From Paenibacillus pasadenensis (GTDB lineage: Bacteria; Bacillota; Bacilli; Paenibacillales; Paenibacillaceae): DNA of 64,000 nt. A program made the translations under genes and the position numbers. The notes under the pieces were generated by a model that saw only the letters and a list, made by a program, of their open reading frames with translations, ran no database searches and was not told where the DNA came from. The stretch spans positions 310,001 through 374,000 of the forward strand of contig NZ_JAMBOT010000001.1 of NCBI RefSeq assembly GCF_023715725.1, given 5' to 3'. Positions 29,101 to 37,856 of this stretch are shown here, piece after piece (within the stretch, counting starts at the first letter, position 1; every line of letters begins with the position of its first letter).

Positions 29101-29697
29101 CTCTAGTTCAGATACGAGATCATGAATGCGGAGCAGATTGTTTTCGGTGTCGTCCAGCTTGCGCTGCGCTTCCTTTTTGCGCGCCTTGTACTTCACGATG
29201 CCTGACGCTTCCTCAAAAATACCGCGCCGGTCCTCCGAACGGGTGCTGAGAATTTCCTCAATCCGGCCTTGGCCGATAATGGAGTAGGCTTCTTTGCCAA
29301 TGCCGGTATCCATGAACAGCTCGGTAATATCCTTCAAACGGCAAGGCTGGCGGTTAATCATATATTCGCTGTCACCGCTGCGGTGAACGCGCCGCGTCAC
29401 CGTTACCTCGGAATTTTCCACAGCAAGAGTGCCGTCGGAGTTGTCCAGCGTCAGCGACACCTCCCCGTAATTCACCGCTTTTCGAGCATCGCTGCCGGCA
29501 AAAATAATATCTTCCATTTTACCGCCGCGCAGGCTTTTGGCGCTTTGCTCGCCTAGCACCCAGCGGATGCCGTCAGAAATATTGCTTTTGCCGCTTCCGT
29601 TCGGGCCTACTACAGCGGTAATACCGCGCACAAACTCCATTTCGGTCTTATCGGCAAACGATTTAAAGCCGGATAATTCAATTCGCTTCAACAACAT
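26107..29697 (-). CDS. smc: Chromosome segregation ATPase SMC
   Basis: The 1196-residue protein has the full SMC design: N-terminal ATPase half with Walker A VGPNGSGKSNISDGIRWVLG, a long coiled coil (about residues 170-500), the hinge (about residues 510-670, EGVHGAVAELVRVPHRIETA), a second coiled coil, and the C-terminal half with signature LLSGGERALTAIALLFAI and Walker B FCVLDEVEAALDEANV. With ScpA/ScpB it compacts and segregates the chromosome. It is the largest gene in the window, at normal length, and is followed by ftsY. Confidence 0.98.
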   Translation of the reverse strand: MLLKRIELSGFKSFADKTEMEFVRGITAVVGPNGSGKSNISDGIRWVLGEQSAKSLRGGKMEDIIFAGSDARKAVNYGEVSLTLDNSDGTLAVENSEVTVTRRVHRSGDSEYMINRQPCRLKDITELFMDTGIGKEAYSIIGQGRIEEILSTRSEDRRGIFEEASGIVKYKARKKEAQRKLDDTENNLLRIHDLVSELEDQVEPLREQSERAVLYKELKEELKNSEIALYVHQIDGVHQSWNENNSRLESLKKEELELASVVSKHDASLEKDRQELRRLEEQLEELHASMLEYSEEFEKCEGHGEVLKERRRYLGDSLEQLQQTQETLAIRKQELAAEEEQVRAKASALEAQLIDLRSRAGSEENRLQGVAGGTSLVAGESLKGELLEVLSTMAQLRNEIRYAEQQLETLQRRKERLGGEEGKWQEQSGRLQGKQAELGAALAATSAELENVRSKYIEESQRVQQLQKRQEEASAAVRSWEQRKEALVSRRDTMKEMQDALDGFMHGVREVLKASRRSSGGLEGVHGAVAELVRVPHRIETAVETALGGAMQHVVMQDERTARAAIAFLKQRQLGRATFLPLDVIKARSVPEQDRRQLSTMEGFIGIAAELVSCDSKYESIVGNLLGNVLLAENLEAANRIAARCGYRFRVVTLEGDIVNAGGSMTGGSLQKKGASLLGRQRQIEQLDEESSELQRQLDRVRAELSDIRKEASIAAQNRDELRETAERLKLQEQQQRAELQHAESELSALAEQGAVFSSDRSGYEEEEQSLRNSSAEAAARLDELGIREAGLQEAIRIAEERRKASESEKEELQVQLTDLKIQMAKADQERLAVQDTLNRVRSDVSRAANEAAAVDAQLRQRTAELEKLEEDSVRQIEELNRLRLRKQDCSEQTDLKRSARADKGRELELMENETREQRNGLKRVEEQLRQTEIAVNRLDVELDNLLRKLSEEYGLSYELAKARYQLEGDAAEAQTAVRDLKRRIGALGDVNLGAIEEYQRVRERFEFLDSQRQDLMEAKATLYEVIREMEDEMSRRFRLTFEEIRRHFVVVFAKLFGGGRADLTLADPERILDTGIDILAQPPGKKLQNLQLLSGGERALTAIALLFAILQVKPVPFCVLDEVEAALDEANVSRFAQYLREFSELTQFIVVTHRKGTMEEADVLYGVTMEEGGVSKLVSVRLEDDFEDGDESASA

Positions 29698-29800
29698 AGA
29701 TCGGTGTTCACCTCTTGCGGCTATTGTATCATAGGTTAGCGGCCTACAGCACGGCTTGCCGCCCTATTGGAGCATCCGTCCAGGGACTTACCGATAAAAA

Positions 29801-29836
29801 AATCCCGGCAACCTGATCGATCAGGTTGCCGGGATT
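29801..29836 (-). terminator. Strong terminator between rnc and smc
   Basis: A perfect 16-bp stem (AATCCCGGCAACCTGA with TCAGGTTGCCGGGATT) with a 4-nt loop has an A-tract on one side and a T-tract on the other. On the minus strand it ends the fap/fab-rnc transcript, so smc needs its own promoter. Confidence 0.92.
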
Positions 29837-29869
29837 TTTCGGGAAAACCCGCATCATGTAGACGGTTGT

Positions 29870-30568
29870 TTATTCCTTGTCCCGAGTCTGCTCCCAGGCT
29901 TCCTCGGCCGCTCTTTGCTCGGCCTCTTTTTTGGTACGGCCGAGGCCGGTGCCGAGTACCTGCTCGCCGACGAGCACTTCGACAACAAACTCGCGGTCGT
30001 GAGCAGGCCCGCGCTCCTCCGCTACGCGGTACTCTACCGCGCCGAGCGAAAGGTTCTGAGCTCTTTCCTGAAGCTTGGATTTGTAATCCTTGCCGGAAAG
30101 CCCTGGTGTATCCTCCAGCTTCGGAAACATTTCCCTGCGGAGAAATTCTCGGACGGCGTCTACGCCGGCGTCCAAATACAAAGCGCCGACAAAGGCTTCA
30201 AACAAATCCGCCAGCAGCGCCGGACGCTGACGGCCGCCAAGCTGCTCTTCCCCTTTGCCTAACCGGACATAGGAGCCAAAATCGAGCAGCTCGGCAAAAC
30301 GAGCCAGCGACGGCTCGCAAACAATAGCTGCCCGCATCCGCGTCAGCTCGCCTTCCGGACGCTGCGGATGCGTTTCAAACAGATGCTCCGAAACGAGCAG
30401 CTGGAGAACCGCATCGCCGAGAAACTCCAGCCGCTCATTGTCCTCCGGCACGCTGCTGCGGTGTTCATTAACGTAAGATGTATGCGTGAACGCCAGCCTC
30501 AGCAGCTGGGGTTTGGTGAACGGAAGGCCCAGCTGGCGCTGGAGCTCCTGAAATCTGTCACGCTTCAT
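29870..30568 (-). CDS. rnc: Ribonuclease III
   Basis: The 232-residue enzyme has the RNase III signature [20 protein letters not shown], a second acidic cluster [17 protein letters not shown], and a C-terminal dsRNA-binding domain from about residue 158 ([10 protein letters not shown], ending [13 protein letters not shown]). It processes rRNA precursors and dsRNA. Its start overlaps the fabF end by 11 bp in another frame, showing tight coupling. Confidence 0.97.
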   Translation of the reverse strand: MKRDRFQELQRQLGLPFTKPQLLRLAFTHTSYVNEHRSSVPEDNERLEFLGDAVLQLLVSEHLFETHPQRPEGELTRMRAAIVCEPSLARFAELLDFGSYVRLGKGEEQLGGRQRPALLADLFEAFVGALYLDAGVDAVREFLRREMFPKLEDTPGLSGKDYKSKLQERAQNLSLGAVEYRVAEERGPAHDREFVVEVLVGEQVLGTGLGRTKKEAEQRAAEEAWEQTRDKE

Positions 30569-31799
30569 GCTTCTTCATAATAATCGTAGCGTTATGCCCG
30601 CCGAAGCCGAAGGAATTCGATAGCGCAACCCGCACGTCCGCCTTGCGGGGCTCGTTCGGCACGTAATCAAGATCGCATTCCGGATCTTGATTCACGAGGT
30701 TGATCGTCGGAGCGATGATGCCATTTTCAAGCGTCATGGCTAGAATAACCGCCTCTACTCCGCCAGCAGCGCCGAGCAAATGGCCCGTCATCGACTTGGT
30801 GGAGCTTACGGCAAGCTTATAGGCATGGTCGCCAAACGTATTTTTGATCGCGGTCGTCTCGGATTTGTCGCCAACCGGCGTCGACGTTCCGTGCGCATTA
30901 ATATAATCAATATCTTCCGGCTTGAGGCCGGCGTCGCGAAGCGCTATCTTCATGCAGCGGGCAGCCCCGTCCGGGTCAGGCTCGGTCATATGATGAGCGT
31001 CGCCGCTCATGCCGTAACCGATTACCTCGGCGTAGATGTGAGCTCCGCGCGCTTGCGCATGCTCCAGCGATTCCAGAATAAGCACTCCCGCTCCCTCGCC
31101 CATGACAAAACCGTCACGGTCGATGTCAAACGGGCGGCTCGCCGTTTCCGGGTCGTCGTTGCGCACAGACATAGCGCGCATGCTGCAAAAGCCAGCCATC
31201 GCCATTGGGCGAATCGTGGACTCGGCTCCGCCGCAGATCATAACGTCGGCATCGCCGCGCTGAATCATTTTGTAGGAGTCGCCAATCGTGTGGGTTCCCG
31301 TTGCGCAGGCCGTAACAACGGTCGTATTGGGACCTTTGGCGCCTGTTGCCATGGATACCTGGCCGGAGGCCATGTTTGCGATCATCATCGGGATGAAAAA
31401 CGGGCTGACGCGTTTCGGCCCTTTCTCAAGCAGCACGCTGTGCTGATCTTCCCAAGTGCCCAAACCGCCAATGCCGGAGCCGACCATGACACCCGTACGC
31501 TCGGCGTCGCTATTCTCGCCGATGCGAAGCCCGGAGTCTTCAACCGCCTTAAGGCTGGCTACTACGGCAAGCTGCACAAAGCGGTCCATACGGCGCGCTT
31601 CTTTTTTGTCCAATCCGTAAGCTTCCGGACTGAAACCTTTGATCTCGGCTGCGATTTGCGTTGTATAATCCGTCGCATCAAACGACTCGATTTGGGATAC
31701 GCCTGACTTTCCTTCCATCAGGTTCCCCCAAAATTGCTCTTTGTTATCTCCCAGGCTTGTCAGAACGCCAAGGCCGGTAACTACGACTCTATTATTCAT
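30558..31799 (-). CDS. fabF: 3-oxoacyl-[ACP] synthase II (FabF)
   Basis: The 413-residue condensing enzyme has the catalytic Cys in [14 protein letters not shown], the first His in [14 protein letters not shown] and the second in [15 protein letters not shown]. It elongates acyl-ACP with malonyl-ACP. It follows acpP, giving the usual acpP-fabF-rnc order. Confidence 0.98.
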   Translation of the reverse strand: MNNRVVVTGLGVLTSLGDNKEQFWGNLMEGKSGVSQIESFDATDYTTQIAAEIKGFSPEAYGLDKKEARRMDRFVQLAVVASLKAVEDSGLRIGENSDAERTGVMVGSGIGGLGTWEDQHSVLLEKGPKRVSPFFIPMMIANMASGQVSMATGAKGPNTTVVTACATGTHTIGDSYKMIQRGDADVMICGGAESTIRPMAMAGFCSMRAMSVRNDDPETASRPFDIDRDGFVMGEGAGVLILESLEHAQARGAHIYAEVIGYGMSGDAHHMTEPDPDGAARCMKIALRDAGLKPEDIDYINAHGTSTPVGDKSETTAIKNTFGDHAYKLAVSSTKSMTGHLLGAAGGVEAVILAMTLENGIIAPTINLVNQDPECDLDYVPNEPRKADVRVALSNSFGFGGHNATIIMKKHEA

Positions 31800-32019
31800 C
31801 AGTTAGATTCACCTCAACGAACGGCAAGATGGACAGCGCTGCGCGCACTGTCGTAAAGCTTGTCCTTCTCTATGGAAATCCCGTAACACCGGGATAACTT
31901 GCAATTTGATTCGGATGAAGCTGGATGATTCCGGCACCTGATCGTACAGGCGCGGGCAGCGGATAGGCTGAAGCGACAGTCCTTATGATGACTTGTTACA
32001 TCCCCTATATGATGAGAGA

Positions 32020-32041
32020 AGTCCCGTCGCAAAACGGGACT
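32020..32041 (-). terminator. Hairpin downstream of acpP
   Basis: AGTCCCGT pairs with ACGGGACT around a 6-nt loop, followed on the minus strand by TTCTCTCAT. The U-tract is weak, so it may be a partial terminator that sets high acpP over fabF expression. The rest of the 250-bp spacer to fabF shows no further gene. Confidence 0.55.
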
Positions 32042-32053
32042 CTTGTTGGACAA

Positions 32054-32287
32054 TTACGTATGAGATTGTATGTAATTGACTACTTCTCCCACCGTCGTGA
32101 TCTTCTCTGCATCTTCATCAGAGATCTCCAGGTCGAATTCATCCTCAAGCTCCATGACCAGCTCGACAACGTCTAACGAGTCAGCGCCGAGGTCATCCTT
32201 GAAGGAAGCTTCGAGGGTCACTTCCGCTTCGTCAACGCCAAGGCGATCGACTACGATGCGTTTGACGCGATCCACTACTTCGGACAT
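32054..32287 (-). CDS. acpP: Acyl carrier protein
   Basis: The 77-residue acidic protein carries the phosphopantetheine Ser in [19 protein letters not shown]. It shuttles acyl intermediates for the Fab and PlsX enzymes encoded around it. GGAGGAGGTG lies immediately upstream of the ATG at 32287, so the 7-residue-longer frame is not used. Confidence 0.98.
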   Translation of the reverse strand: MSEVVDRVKRIVVDRLGVDEAEVTLEASFKDDLGADSLDVVELVMELEDEFDLEISDEDAEKITTVGEVVNYIQSHT

Positions 32288-32403
32288 CCGGTTCACCTCC
32301 TCCATGGTATTATACGAGAATCTGTTTCAAAATGCCATACGTTAAACAGCTGTGGTGCCAGAGCCGCATGCCGCACGGCATTAGGATGGCCTGCTGCCCC
32401 GAC

Positions 32404-33153
32404 TTACATGTACATGCCTCCGTCAACATGGACGGTTTGGCCGGTCATATAAGCAGCTGCATCGGAAGCAAGGAAACGGACGGCCGCTGCGATATCCTCC
32501 GGCTTGCCGAGGCGGGCCAGCGGAATGCCGCCAAGCAGAGACTGGCGCGATTCCTCCGGCAGCTTGTCCGTCATATCCGTCTCAATGAAGCCCGGAGCAA
32601 TACAATTCACCGTGATGCCGCGCGAGCTGAGCTCGCGGGCCGAAGACTTCGTCAAGCCGATTACGCCGGCTTTGGCTGCAACGTAGTTGGCCTGACCCGG
32701 ATTGCCGAGAGCGCCAACGACCGACGAAATATTGATGATGCGGCCGGAGCGCTGCTTCATCATCGGGCGGGATACAGCCTTGATGCCGTTGAATACGCCC
32801 TTGAGGTTCGTCTCGATTACCTGATCAAACTCTTCTTCTTTCATGCGCATGATCAGGTTGTCGCGTGTAATACCCGCGTTGTTGACGAGAATATCAAGCT
32901 TGCCCCACGCGTCAAGAACGCTTTTAACAAGACCCTCAAATTCGGCGGACTTGCCGACATCGCCTTTCAGGATCAGCGCTTTGCGCCCCAGCGCCTCGAC
33001 GGCTGCCGCCGTTTCCGCCGCTGCCGCTTCGCTGCCGGAATAATTAACGGCGACATCCGCGCCGGCTTCGGCAAGCGCCACCGCAATCGCCCGGCCAATG
33101 CCGCGCGATGCTCCGGTTACGAGCGCTGTTTTGCCAGTCAAATCTGCAAACAT
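32404..33153 (-). CDS. fabG: 3-oxoacyl-[ACP] reductase (FabG)
   Basis: The 249-residue short-chain dehydrogenase has the NADPH-binding [20 protein letters not shown], the [10 protein letters not shown] motif and the catalytic Ser-Tyr-Lys ([20 protein letters not shown]). It reduces 3-oxoacyl-ACP. It lies between fabD and acpP in the operon. Confidence 0.97.
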   Translation of the reverse strand: MFADLTGKTALVTGASRGIGRAIAVALAEAGADVAVNYSGSEAAAAETAAAVEALGRKALILKGDVGKSAEFEGLVKSVLDAWGKLDILVNNAGITRDNLIMRMKEEEFDQVIETNLKGVFNGIKAVSRPMMKQRSGRIINISSVVGALGNPGQANYVAAKAGVIGLTKSSARELSSRGITVNCIAPGFIETDMTDKLPEESRQSLLGGIPLARLGKPEDIAAAVRFLASDAAAYMTGQTVHVDGGMYM

Positions 33154-33167
33154 ATGCGCGTACCTCC

Positions 33168-34112
33168 TTAAGATTGCGACTGAAGCTCTGCCGCTGCCGC
33201 CTGCAGCGAATCTACGCTGTTGACGGACAGAACGCGGACGCCCCGGTCGGTTTTTTTGATCAAGCCCGCCAGAACGGCGCCTGATCCCAGCTCAACGAAT
33301 GTATCCACGCCTTCCTGAATCAGCCGCTGAACGGTATCCTCCCACAGCACCGGAGAGTAAACCTGCTCTACGAGCAGCCTGCGGATATCGGCAGCCGCCG
33401 TAACCGGCTCCGCCGTCACATTGGCGATGACCGGCACGGAAGCGTCCGTGATGGCGACCCCGTCCAATACGCCGGACAGACGCTCCGCCGCCGGTTTCAT
33501 CAGCGAAGAATGGAACGGCCCGCTGACTTCAAGCGAGATGGCGCGTTTGGCGCCGGCTTCCTTGATGCGTTCGCCGGCGCGGGCAACGCCTTCCGCACTG
33601 CCGGAGATGACGATCTGGCCCGGACAGTTGACGTTGGCGAGCTCAACAGGATGGCCCTCCGCCGTAATAGACGCGCAGAGCGCCGACAAAGCTTCACGTT
33701 CTGCGCCAAGCACCGCGCTCATCGCGCCCTGCCCGCCCGGAACAGCCTGCTCCATGAACTCGCCGCGGGCGCGGACCGTCCGCACCGCATCGGCAAAGCC
33801 AAGCGCTCCAGCCGCCGTAAGCGCGCTGTATTCGCCCAAGCTATGTCCGGCTACAAAATCCGGCTTGACGCCGGATTCGCGAAACGCCTCCAAAAAAGCG
33901 ACGCTAACCGTCAGCAGCGCGGGCTGCGTATTGGCCGTTTGTTTCAGTGACTCGTCCGGCCCGTTGAATATCAGGTCAGAAAGCGGGAATCCTAGCGCTG
34001 TATCCGCTTCCCCGAACACTGCGCGGGCGCTCGGACTGAAATCGTACAAGTCCTTGCCCATTCCGACCGCCTGGGCACCCTGTCCCGGAAATACAAATGC
34101 GATTTTGCTCAA
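33168..34112 (-). CDS. fabD: Malonyl-CoA:ACP transacylase (FabD)
   Basis: The 314-residue enzyme has the Gln-containing oxyanion motif [19 protein letters not shown], the catalytic Ser in [16 protein letters not shown] and the His in [13 protein letters not shown]. It loads malonate onto ACP. It is 14 bp upstream of fabG. Confidence 0.98.
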   Translation of the reverse strand: MSKIAFVFPGQGAQAVGMGKDLYDFSPSARAVFGEADTALGFPLSDLIFNGPDESLKQTANTQPALLTVSVAFLEAFRESGVKPDFVAGHSLGEYSALTAAGALGFADAVRTVRARGEFMEQAVPGGQGAMSAVLGAEREALSALCASITAEGHPVELANVNCPGQIVISGSAEGVARAGERIKEAGAKRAISLEVSGPFHSSLMKPAAERLSGVLDGVAITDASVPVIANVTAEPVTAAADIRRLLVEQVYSPVLWEDTVQRLIQEGVDTFVELGSGAVLAGLIKKTDRGVRVLSVNSVDSLQAAAAELQSQS

Positions 34113-34162
34113 GACAATGTCCTCCCGCTTATGCGTTATAGATAATGATGACAGGAATTAGA

Positions 34163-35149
34163 TTACCAAACGAGTACGCAAGCGCCCCAGGTCAGACCGC
34201 CTCCGAAGCCGACAAGCAGCAGCTTGTCGTTGTCATGAACGCGCCCCTGCTCCACAGCCTCGGCAAGCGCCAGCGGAATTGAAGCCGCGGAAACGTTGCC
34301 GTAGCGGTCCAGGTTGACCATCGCTTTTTCCTCCGGGAGTTCGAGCCGGTTTAGCGCCGACTGGATGATCCGGATGTTTGCCTGATGCGGCACAAGCAGA
34401 TCGATGTCGGCTTTGGTCAAGCCCGCTTTAGCCAGCGCGTTCTCCGCCGAGGAGCCCATAACGCGGACAGCGAACTTGAATACGTCGTTGCCGGCCATTT
34501 TGAGATAATGCTGCTTCTCCTCAACGCTGCCTGCGGTGGAAGGAAGACGCGAGCCGCCTCCAGGGATTTTGAGCAGCTGGCCGCCTGAGCCGTCGGAGCC
34601 GAGCTCGAACGACTGGAAGCCGCGTCCCGCCTCAACCTCGCCAAGCACAACAGCTCCGGCGCCGTCGCCGAACAGAATGCAGGTGTTGCGGTCGTTGTAA
34701 TCGGTAATGCGGGAGAGGCATTCCGCGCCGACGAGCAGCACTTTTTTGTACATGCCTGTCGCAATCATGTTCACTCCCGTTGCCAATCCGTAAATAAATC
34801 CGGAGCAGGCTGCGGACAGGTCAAACGCCGCAGCCCGGGATGCGCCAAGACGATCCTGCAGCAAGCTTGCGGTGGAAGGGAAAAACATATCCGGCGTAAT
34901 CGTCGCCACGATGATCAGATCCAGATCCTCCGCCGTAATGCCGGCGCTCTCCAGCGCCTTGACGCTGGCTTCATACGCGAGATCGGATGTCGCCTCATGC
35001 TCCGCCGCGATTCTGCGCTCGCGAATGCCGGTGCGGGTAACGATCCATTCGTCGTTGGTCTCCACCATTTTCTCCAGGTCCTGATTGGTCAGGACGCGCT
35101 CCGGAACATACTTGCCCGTGCCGATGATGCCTACCGGGATTAATGTCAT
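34163..35149 (-). CDS. fabH: 3-oxoacyl-[ACP] synthase III (FabH)
   Basis: The 328-residue initiating condensing enzyme has the catalytic Cys in DLSAACSGFIYGLATG, the His in LLVPHQANIRIIQSAL and the Asn in YGNVSAASIPLALAEA. It condenses acyl-CoA with malonyl-ACP and sets branched or straight chain type. The ATG overlaps the plsX stop by 4 bp. Confidence 0.98.
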   Translation of the reverse strand: MTLIPVGIIGTGKYVPERVLTNQDLEKMVETNDEWIVTRTGIRERRIAAEHEATSDLAYEASVKALESAGITAEDLDLIIVATITPDMFFPSTASLLQDRLGASRAAAFDLSAACSGFIYGLATGVNMIATGMYKKVLLVGAECLSRITDYNDRNTCILFGDGAGAVVLGEVEAGRGFQSFELGSDGSGGQLLKIPGGGSRLPSTAGSVEEKQHYLKMAGNDVFKFAVRVMGSSAENALAKAGLTKADIDLLVPHQANIRIIQSALNRLELPEEKAMVNLDRYGNVSAASIPLALAEAVEQGRVHDNDKLLLVGFGGGLTWGACVLVW

Positions 35150-36147
35150 AAGGAGACCTCTTTTCCTTTAATTTCAGCGGCTACCGTCGGGATGAGCCGC
35201 GACTGCAGAGCAACCCGCGCCTGACGGACCGCATTTTTGACCGCCTCGGCGTCCGAGGAGCCATGGCACTTCACGACGAGGCCGTTCAGGCCGAGCAGCG
35301 GCGCGCCGCCGTACTGGGCGTAGTCCATCTTGTTTTTGAGGCCTTTGAGGCCCGGCATCATGATGGCTGCCGCCAGCTTGGTGAGCAGGCTGCTTTTGAA
35401 GGCGTCTTTAAGTTCTTTCATCACGGCGCCCGCCGTTCCTTCCATCGCCTTCAGCAAAATATTGCCGGAAAAGCCGTCGCAAACGAGCACGTCGCAATTG
35501 CGCTGCATAACATCCCTCGCTTCAACGTTGCCGACAAAATGGATCGGCGCCTGCTCCAACAGGTCGAACGCGGCTTTGGTCAGCTCGCTGCCCTTGCCGG
35601 CTTCCGTTCCGACGTTGAGCAGTCCTACCCGAGGACGCTGGATGCCGTGCACCTTTTCGCGGTAAATGCTGCCCATGACAGCGTACTGAACCAGATGCTC
35701 GGGCTTCGCGTCCATGTTGGCTCCAAGATCGAGCGCCAGCACGCCGACGTTGTCCAGCGTCGGCAGAACCGGCGCAAGCGCAGGGCGCTCAATGCCTTCC
35801 ATCCGGCCGACAACGAGCAATCCTGTCGTCATCAGCGCCCCCGTGTTGCCGGCCGACAGCATCGCGTCGGCGCCGCCTTCCTTGACGAGCCTTCCGGCCA
35901 CGACCATCGACGCGTCTTTTTTGCGGCGCACGGCGCGGACCGGCTCGTCATCCGCCTCAATGATGTCCATGGCGGGATGGATGGTCAGATTCGCAGGCAG
36001 CGCGCCCTCGGCATGGGCTTTAATCGCGTCCGGACTGCCCACCAGAATAAGCTCGGTATCCGGCCATTCCCGCGCCGCCGCCAACGCTCCCTTGACGATC
36101 TGGCCCGGGGCATGGTCGCCGCCCATCGCGTCAATCGCGATTTTCAA
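35146..36147 (-). CDS. plsX: Phosphate acyltransferase PlsX
   Basis: The 333-residue protein opens MKIAIDAMGGDHAPGQIVKG, the PlsX hallmark, and has LSAGNTGALMTTGLLVVGRM and LVCDGFSGNILLKAMEGTAG. It converts acyl-ACP to acyl-phosphate for phosphatidic acid synthesis, and is a FapR-regulon gene. It overlaps fapR and fabH by ATGA on each side. Confidence 0.98.
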   Translation of the reverse strand: MKIAIDAMGGDHAPGQIVKGALAAAREWPDTELILVGSPDAIKAHAEGALPANLTIHPAMDIIEADDEPVRAVRRKKDASMVVAGRLVKEGGADAMLSAGNTGALMTTGLLVVGRMEGIERPALAPVLPTLDNVGVLALDLGANMDAKPEHLVQYAVMGSIYREKVHGIQRPRVGLLNVGTEAGKGSELTKAAFDLLEQAPIHFVGNVEARDVMQRNCDVLVCDGFSGNILLKAMEGTAGAVMKELKDAFKSSLLTKLAAAIMMPGLKGLKNKMDYAQYGGAPLLGLNGLVVKCHGSSDAEAVKNAVRQARVALQSRLIPTVAAEIKGKEVSL

Positions 36148-36743
36148 TGCTCGTCTCCTCCTTCTATGCTAGCCTCGCTGCCGGAGCGGTGAATCATGAA
36201 CTGGCCTTCCAGCACCAGCTCGTCCCCCACGTAGGAAAATACTTCAACCTTGGCTTTGCTGCGCTGGCCCGCGCGGCGGACGTAAGCCTTGGCGATGCAT
36301 TTCTCTCCCAGCCGTACCGGACGCAAAAACCGGATATCGGCGGTTGCGGTCAGCGCGACTTCGTCGTTAATAACAGCAACCGCGAGGGAGTTCGCCTGCG
36401 CGAACAGATGATGCCCCCGGGCGATGCCGCTGCGGGAGAAGGCATGTTCTTCACCGATTTCAAAAATCGAGATGCCGCTCTTGTCGAGCTGCAAATCGAC
36501 GATTTCGCCGATAACTTCATCGGCCTGCAGCGATCGGACCGGATCGTAGGAGCGCTCCGCCATCAGCTTGAGACGCTCTCTCAGCTCGGGGATGCCGAGC
36601 TCCATCCGGTCCAGGCGGATCGTTTGGATGCTTACTTTAAGCAGGCGGGTCAGCTCGCGGTCCGTCATGAAGGGATTGTCCTCCACATGCTTCAGTAGCT
36701 GTTGATGACGCTGCTTTTTCGGAAGGCGTTCGATGACCTGCAC
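36144..36743 (-). CDS. fapR: Malonyl-CoA-responsive repressor FapR
   Basis: About 199 residues: an N-terminal helix-turn-helix (DRELTRLLKVSIQTIRLDRM followed by ELGIPELRERLK) and a C-terminal hotdog domain (RGHHLFAQANSLAVAVIN) that binds malonyl-CoA in the family. FapR represses fap and fab genes until malonyl-CoA accumulates. The start is uncertain. A good operator and promoter lie just upstream, which excludes the longest frame. The near-ideal ribosome site AAAGGTGGTG overlaps the GTG chosen here and is best spaced for an ATC nine bases later; a GTG at 36767 and a TTG at 36755 are other options. Confidence 0.92.
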   Translation of the reverse strand: MQVIERLPKKQRHQQLLKHVEDNPFMTDRELTRLLKVSIQTIRLDRMELGIPELRERLKLMAERSYDPVRSLQADEVIGEIVDLQLDKSGISIFEIGEEHAFSRSGIARGHHLFAQANSLAVAVINDEVALTATADIRFLRPVRLGEKCIAKAYVRRAGQRSKAKVEVFSYVGDELVLEGQFMIHRSGSEASIEGGDEH

Positions 36744-36778
36744 CACCTTTGACAAATACGTATGCACAATTCCGAAGT

Positions 36779-36795
36779 TTAACACCTGGTACCAA
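36779..36795 (-). promoter_or_regulatory. FapR operator at the fapR promoter
   Basis: On the minus strand TTGGTACCAGGTGTTAA is an imperfect 17-bp palindrome that matches the known FapR box (TTAGTACCTRGTACTAA type) at about 13 positions. It covers the expected transcription start just below the -10, so it should give autoregulation of fapR-plsX-fabHDG. Confidence 0.75.
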
Positions 36796-36798
36796 TTC

Positions 36799-36827
36799 AG
36801 TATATAGAAATTATTCCCCGCCCGCAA
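36799..36827 (-). promoter_or_regulatory. Sigma-A promoter of fapR-plsX-fab operon
   Basis: On the minus strand TTGCGG (36822-36827) and TATACT (36799-36804) are 17 bp apart. The FapR-type operator immediately follows. Confidence 0.75.
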
Positions 36828-36935
36828 ACGGTAAAACGCCGCTTTCCGCTAAGGTTTTCGATTCCACAAACAAGCGGCGTAGTCCTGCTCGTCTCAGCGA
36901 ATTCGCACGAGTGGCGTCTTTGACAAAATAAAAAA

Positions 36936-36961
36936 AGCGCCCGCCACGGATGGCGAACGCT
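36936..36961 (-). terminator. Intrinsic terminator downstream of rpmF
   Basis: AGCGTTCGCCA and TGGCGGGCGCT pair with a short loop, followed on the minus strand by seven T and an AT-rich tail. It separates the DUF177-rpmF unit from fapR. Confidence 0.88.
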
Positions 36962-36988
36962 TCGGGAGTCCCTGCGGGACAAACGAGA

Positions 36989-37162
36989 TTATTGGGAAAT
37001 AACCTCTTTGGTTTTGTAGTATCCGCATACTTTACACACGTGATGAGCCAGCTTCAGCTCTCCGCATTGCTCACACTTAACCATGCCCGGCACAGTCAGC
37101 TTGAAGTGCGTGCGGCGTTTGTCGCGGCGGGTTTTGGACGTTCTGCGTTGTGGTACTGCCAT
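36989..37162 (-). CDS. rpmF: 50S ribosomal protein L32
   Basis: A 57-residue gene translates as [20 protein letters not shown] with [20 protein letters not shown] next and a tail ending TKEVISQ. The two CxxC pairs (CEQC, CKVC) make this the zinc-binding C+ form of L32. It has AGGAGG before the ATG and follows the DUF177 gene, as is almost universal. L32 sits on the 50S subunit near the exit region. Confidence 0.97.
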   Translation of the reverse strand: MAVPQRRTSKTRRDKRRTHFKLTVPGMVKCEQCGELKLAHHVCKVCGYYKTKEVISQ

Positions 37163-37214
37163 TGTCTAACACCTCCTTCAAAGATCGGCGTTGCATTCAA
37201 TCATGCCTCTGGTT

Positions 37215-37718
37215 CTACTCCAGCAGCTTCTTAAGCGCCTCGAACCGGGGATCGATACGGTCCCTGGAACAGCCGCATGATTGCTCGTTCAGGTTGGTTC
37301 CGCAGTCGGGGCATAGCCCTTTGCAGTCGTCGCTGCAGAGCGGAGCCATCGGCAGGTAAATAAGTAGAGTTCCCTCGACGTAGGGTTGAAGGTCTACCTT
37401 GTCCTCTTTCACGACAATAAGATCTTCGTCAGCTTCGGGATCCTTGACCATGGACGCAAGCGCAAAACGCTCTTCGATCGAAATGGCCAGATGCTCCTCC
37501 ACCGGCTCCAGACAACGCGAGCAGACCATCGTCAAATCCGCTTTCAGCTCGCCCTTCACCTGCGCCGTCTCTTCATAAGGACGAACGTCAAGCGCTACGG
37601 CCAGCGGTTTTGCGGAAATGATGTCTTTGCGCTCCTGAAGCAGCTCACTCACGTCCAGCTCCTCGCGGAAGCTGGCCTCCTGTCCTTTGGACACGACTTC
37701 CATGACACGAAATTCCAT
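37215..37718 (-). CDS. yceD: DUF177 (YceD) family rRNA accumulation protein
   Basis: About 167 residues with the DUF177 pattern: CSRCLEPVEEHLAISIEERF in the middle and the zinc-like CPDCGTNLNEQSCGCSRDRI near the C-terminus. YceD homologues are co-transcribed with rpmF and affect 23S rRNA accumulation; in Bacillus the gene is ylbN. GGAG lies 9 bp before the ATG at 37718. Confidence 0.92.
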   Translation of the reverse strand: MEFRVMEVVSKGQEASFREELDVSELLQERKDIISAKPLAVALDVRPYEETAQVKGELKADLTMVCSRCLEPVEEHLAISIEERFALASMVKDPEADEDLIVVKEDKVDLQPYVEGTLLIYLPMAPLCSDDCKGLCPDCGTNLNEQSCGCSRDRIDPRFEALKKLLE

Positions 37719-37744
37719 AAGATCACTCCAAACAAACAAAATTT

Positions 37745-37774
37745 ATTATATCGAGACGCCGAACCTTTTGTCAA
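37745..37774 (-). promoter_or_regulatory. Sigma-A promoter of yceD-rpmF
   Basis: On the minus strand TTGACA (37769-37774) and TATAAT (37745-37750), both perfect hexamers, are 18 bp apart. The start codon is only about 27 bp below the -10, so the leader is very short. Confidence 0.88.
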
Positions 37775-37856
37775 CCGAATCCCGGAGCATTTCACCGCTC
37801 TGCCTCGCCATGATATAGTTGGAGCAATACGATTTATACATAAGCAGAGGTGCTCT

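Noticed and set aside
29698..29795. smc promoter
   Set aside because: TATGAT and TACAAT hexamers occur close together but no acceptable -35 lies 16-18 bp above either.
36744..36827. Longer N-terminus of FapR
   Set aside because: The extra codons would cover the -35, the -10 and the operator, and the added residues do not look like FapR.
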